A DNA stretch of 5,991 nt from Deltaproteobacteria bacterium (lineage in GTDB: Bacteria > Desulfobacterota > Dissulfuribacteria > Dissulfuribacterales > QOAL01), in NCBI GenBank assembly GCA_015486425.1, contig WFRQ01000037.1, forward strand, positions 1-5,991. The letters are read 5' to 3'. Numbering within the stretch: position 1 is the stretch's first letter; each line of letters starts with the position of its first letter. The notes beneath the pieces were generated by a model. That model saw nothing but the letters and a program-made list of their open reading frames with translations. It was not told where the DNA came from and ran no database searches. A program made the translations under genes and the position numbers. Shown piece after piece: positions 4,572-5,991 of this stretch.

Positions 4572-5457
4572 GGTTGAACTCTGTGTTTTCTGTTTTCTTC
4601 AGGTAAGGCCCGAATTCCGCGGAGACGGACCCTCCGGGACATGCTGCTACGCAGCGCATGCAGCGTATGCACGCCGGTGAGTTTATATCATCCTTCCTGT
4701 CAAAAAAGGATACGCCCGTCGGGCATATTGTGTTACATGCCCTGCACTCAAGGCATCTGTCAGCATGAAACCTGAGCTGCAGCCAGCTTACCTTGTTGAA
4801 CAGCCCAAGTATTGCCCCAAGCGGGCAGATTGTCCTGCAGAAGGGCCTTGACGCCATGGCACTCCAGACAAGCAGCAGCCCGAGTACCACGAGCTTGTGT
4901 ACGAACAGCAGCCCTGCCGCCCGTCTGAGTCCGCTTTCCATGAGGAGCAGCGGGATGCCACCCTCCAGGGTGCCCGCAGGGCACACGTACTTGCAGAACC
5001 ATGTGATGCCAAAACCCGCAGGGTCCAGCACCAGAAGCGGCAGCAGTATAACAAACAGTACAAGAAAAACATACGGACCATACCTGAGCGGTCTCCATAT
5101 TCCGAACTTGGGCAGCGGCAGCCTGAGCATGAACTCCTGTATCAGGCCAAAGGGGCATAGCCAGGCACACGACATCCTTCCTGTTAAAGAGCCTGTTAAC
5201 GCCAGAATTCCCATGACATAGATGCCGGGCGAGGCATGCCCCGTGGTGGCCATGTTAAACCTTATGGAAGAAAGGAAATTCTGCAGCGCACCAAGCGGAC
5301 AGGCGGTAATGGCTGCCGGGCATGAGTAACAGTTCAGCCCCGGCAGACATACATGCTTTGCCAGACCGCGGTATATAGGCCCTTTCCACGGAAAAAGCCA
5401 GTACGAATTTAAGACAACGGCAAAAAAGTACTGGAAATAGCGTCTGAGGCGTTCCAT
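4531..5457 (-). CDS. NapH/NosR-like membrane polyferredoxin (4Fe-4S binding protein)
   Basis: A 308-residue inner-membrane electron-transfer protein. Hydrophobic segments lie near 8-22, 79-94, 127-145 and 184-202. Cysteine motifs in order: C37/C43/C46/C53; CxxxCP at 97-102, 155-160 and 207-212 (as in NapH, NosR and CcoG relatives); then two adjacent ferredoxin-type clusters, C235-x2-C238-x2-C241-x3-C245-P and C263-x2-C266-x2-C269-x3-C273-P. These predict two cytoplasmic 4Fe-4S clusters plus extra membrane-near Cys ligands. The ATG at 5455-5457 shares a base with the stop of the upstream CXXC gene (TAATG), and tgga lies 8 nt upstream. The frame extends to an ATG at 5505, but that would overlap the CXXC gene by 49 bp. 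The last 13 residues, including C301 and C303, are encoded inside the start of rdgB. The electron donor and acceptor are not in the window. Confidence 0.88.
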   Translation of the reverse strand: MERLRRYFQYFFAVVLNSYWLFPWKGPIYRGLAKHVCLPGLNCYSCPAAITACPLGALQNFLSSIRFNMATTGHASPGIYVMGILALTGSLTGRMSCAWLCPFGLIQEFMLRLPLPKFGIWRPLRYGPYVFLVLFVILLPLLVLDPAGFGITWFCKYVCPAGTLEGGIPLLLMESGLRRAAGLLFVHKLVVLGLLLVWSAMASRPFCRTICPLGAILGLFNKVSWLQLRFHADRCLECRACNTICPTGVSFFDRKDDINSPACIRCMRCVAACPGGSVSAEFGPYLKKTENTEFNHEKTDCTCNPQQG

Positions 5458-5636
5458 TATCCTATTCCAATACAACTCAGGCAGATGGAAACCGCCTTCT
5501 GCCACACAGCAGCAGGTTCACCAGTATATATGCCTGCAGCAATCATCAGTATTGCTCCCACGGTAATAATCAGGGGCAGGTGTTTTTTTATTGTTTTACC
5601 GTGAAAATACACTGTTTTTTCGCTTGAACTTTTCAT
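5457..5636 (-). CDS. Small one-helix CXXC protein (CD1871A-like family)
   Basis: A 59-residue protein: a polar N-terminus (1-19), one hydrophobic helix (about 20-36), a short linker, and a C-terminal KAVSICLSCIGIG that ends in C52-x2-C55. The ICLxCIGIG tail at the extreme C-terminus is the hallmark I associate with CD1871A-family CXXC proteins, which are typically found beside 4Fe-4S membrane proteins, as here. The two cysteines could bind metal, form a redox disulfide, or donate ligands to the neighbouring polyferredoxin; this is inference. The ATG at 5636 gives a family-like size. An in-frame ATG at 5672 (71 residues) would add a non-hydrophobic leader encoded by the hairpin at 5647-5670 and is less likely. 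Neither start has a good SD. The stop overlaps the next start by 1 nt. Confidence 0.8.
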   Translation of the reverse strand: MKSSSEKTVYFHGKTIKKHLPLIITVGAILMIAAGIYTGEPAAVWQKAVSICLSCIGIG

Positions 5637-5646
5637 GATAGTGGGG

Positions 5647-5670
5647 GTTGCACAGGCTCTGCGGTGCAAC
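5647..5670. other. 7-bp hairpin between trkH and the CXXC gene
   Basis: gttgcac (5647-5653) and gtgcaac (5664-5670) pair perfectly around a 10-nt loop in the 42-bp gap after the trkH stop codon, ending 10 bp before the preferred CXXC-gene start. There is no T-tract on the minus strand. It is more likely an intercistronic processing or stability hairpin than a full terminator. Confidence 0.4.
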
Positions 5671-5678
5671 ATGAAAGT

Positions 5679-5991
5679 CTAATCATCATTGCCGGACCTA
5701 CTGGCAGTCCATCTCCATACTGGCTTTCTTGTGCCCTTCCAGTACTGGGGCACCATCAGCACAGCAAGTGTGTAGAGTTCAAGCCTTCCAGCCACCATGC
5801 AGAGTATAAGCACGAATTTTGACATGTCAGGTATGTTGGCAAAATTTTGTGTGGCCCCCACTCCGGCAAGGCCGGGCCCTATGTTGTTAAGGGTAGCAAC
5901 CACTGCGGTTGAGCCTGTAACCAGATCTACACCCTGGCCGGTTACAAGCATTGTAGCAACCACAAAGACAGCAAAGTACAGAGACAGATAC
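5679..5991 (-). CDS. trkH: TrkH/KtrB-type potassium transporter, C-terminal part (N-terminus beyond the window)
   Basis: About 103 C-terminal residues are visible, and the frame is open to the window's right edge. TrkH proteins are usually 450-500 residues, so roughly four fifths of the gene lies outside. This part is the last pore-loop unit: a hydrophobic helix (YLSLYFAVFVVATML), then the fourth selectivity-filter loop (STAVVATLNNIGPGLAGVG, filter NIGPG), the hallmark NFANIPDMSK, and the final helix with GRLELYT followed by a short basic tail. The protein is an inner-membrane K+ uptake subunit that normally works with the cytosolic regulator TrkA/KtrA, not seen here. The CXXC gene follows after 42 bp on the same strand, so co-transcription is likely. 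Confidence 0.93.
   Translation of the reverse strand, partial: YLSLYFAVFVVATMLVTGQGVDLVTGSTAVVATLNNIGPGLAGVGATQNFANIPDMSKFVLILCMVAGRLELYTLAVLMVPQYWKGTRKPVWRWTASRSGNDD

Noticed and set aside
4760..5221. Several overlapping reading frames on both strands within the polyferredoxin gene
   Set aside because: They are shadows of a cysteine-motif-rich gene with clear family signatures; none has a supported start or domain.
5457..5505. Upstream ATG at 5505 as the polyferredoxin start
   Set aside because: It would overlap the CXXC gene by 49 bp, whereas the ATG at 5457 has the coupled TAATG junction and begins MERLRRY as expected for this family.

Overview
The window looks like chromosomal DNA from an anaerobic, cobalamin-making bacterium. 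The most likely group is a Desulfobacterota (deltaproteobacterial) sulfate reducer or relative. This rests on gene content (an N-terminal-rubredoxin 'reverse' rubrerythrin, a CobD-like enzyme with an HGHGGEIY start, a NapH-like polyferredoxin next to a tiny ICLSCIGIG-type CXXC protein) and on intergenic DNA packed with short palindromic repeats. The lineage call is an inference from remembered family patterns, not a measurement.

Layout. Positions 1-318 hold a strong Shine-Dalgarno and short reading frame that runs into a 109-bp palindromic element, followed by a second nested palindrome. A reverse rubrerythrin gene lies on the minus strand (319-867) with a plausible promoter and an operator-like palindrome in its leader. 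A 640-bp gene-free stretch (868-1508) contains a 55-bp direct repeat present twice, a chain of related small stem-loops between the two copies, and a second, inverted 108-bp copy of the first palindromic element. A plus-strand gene (1509-1991) encodes a small membrane-anchored protein of unknown function and converges on the next gene with a 12-bp gap.

From about 2004 to the right edge every gene is on the minus strand. In transcription order they are: the C-terminal end of a TrkH-type potassium transporter (cut by the window edge), a 59-residue one-helix CXXC protein, a membrane polyferredoxin whose start codon overlaps the stop of the CXXC gene (TAATG), the XTP/dITP pyrophosphatase rdgB (overlapping the polyferredoxin gene by 41 bp), then after about 140 bp a SLOG/LOG-like Rossmann protein of unknown function, and after about 150 bp a CobD-like PLP enzyme.

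Functionally, trkH, the CXXC gene, the polyferredoxin gene and rdgB are packed tightly enough to be one transcript. The CXXC protein and the polyferredoxin are translationally coupled and probably form one membrane electron-transfer unit. RdgB and the SLOG protein may both act on nucleotides. The rubrerythrin is a separate oxidative-stress gene. The parts that repay closer inspection are the repeat-rich region around rubrerythrin, where the two inverted palindromic elements show compensatory changes in their termini, and the CXXC/polyferredoxin pair.
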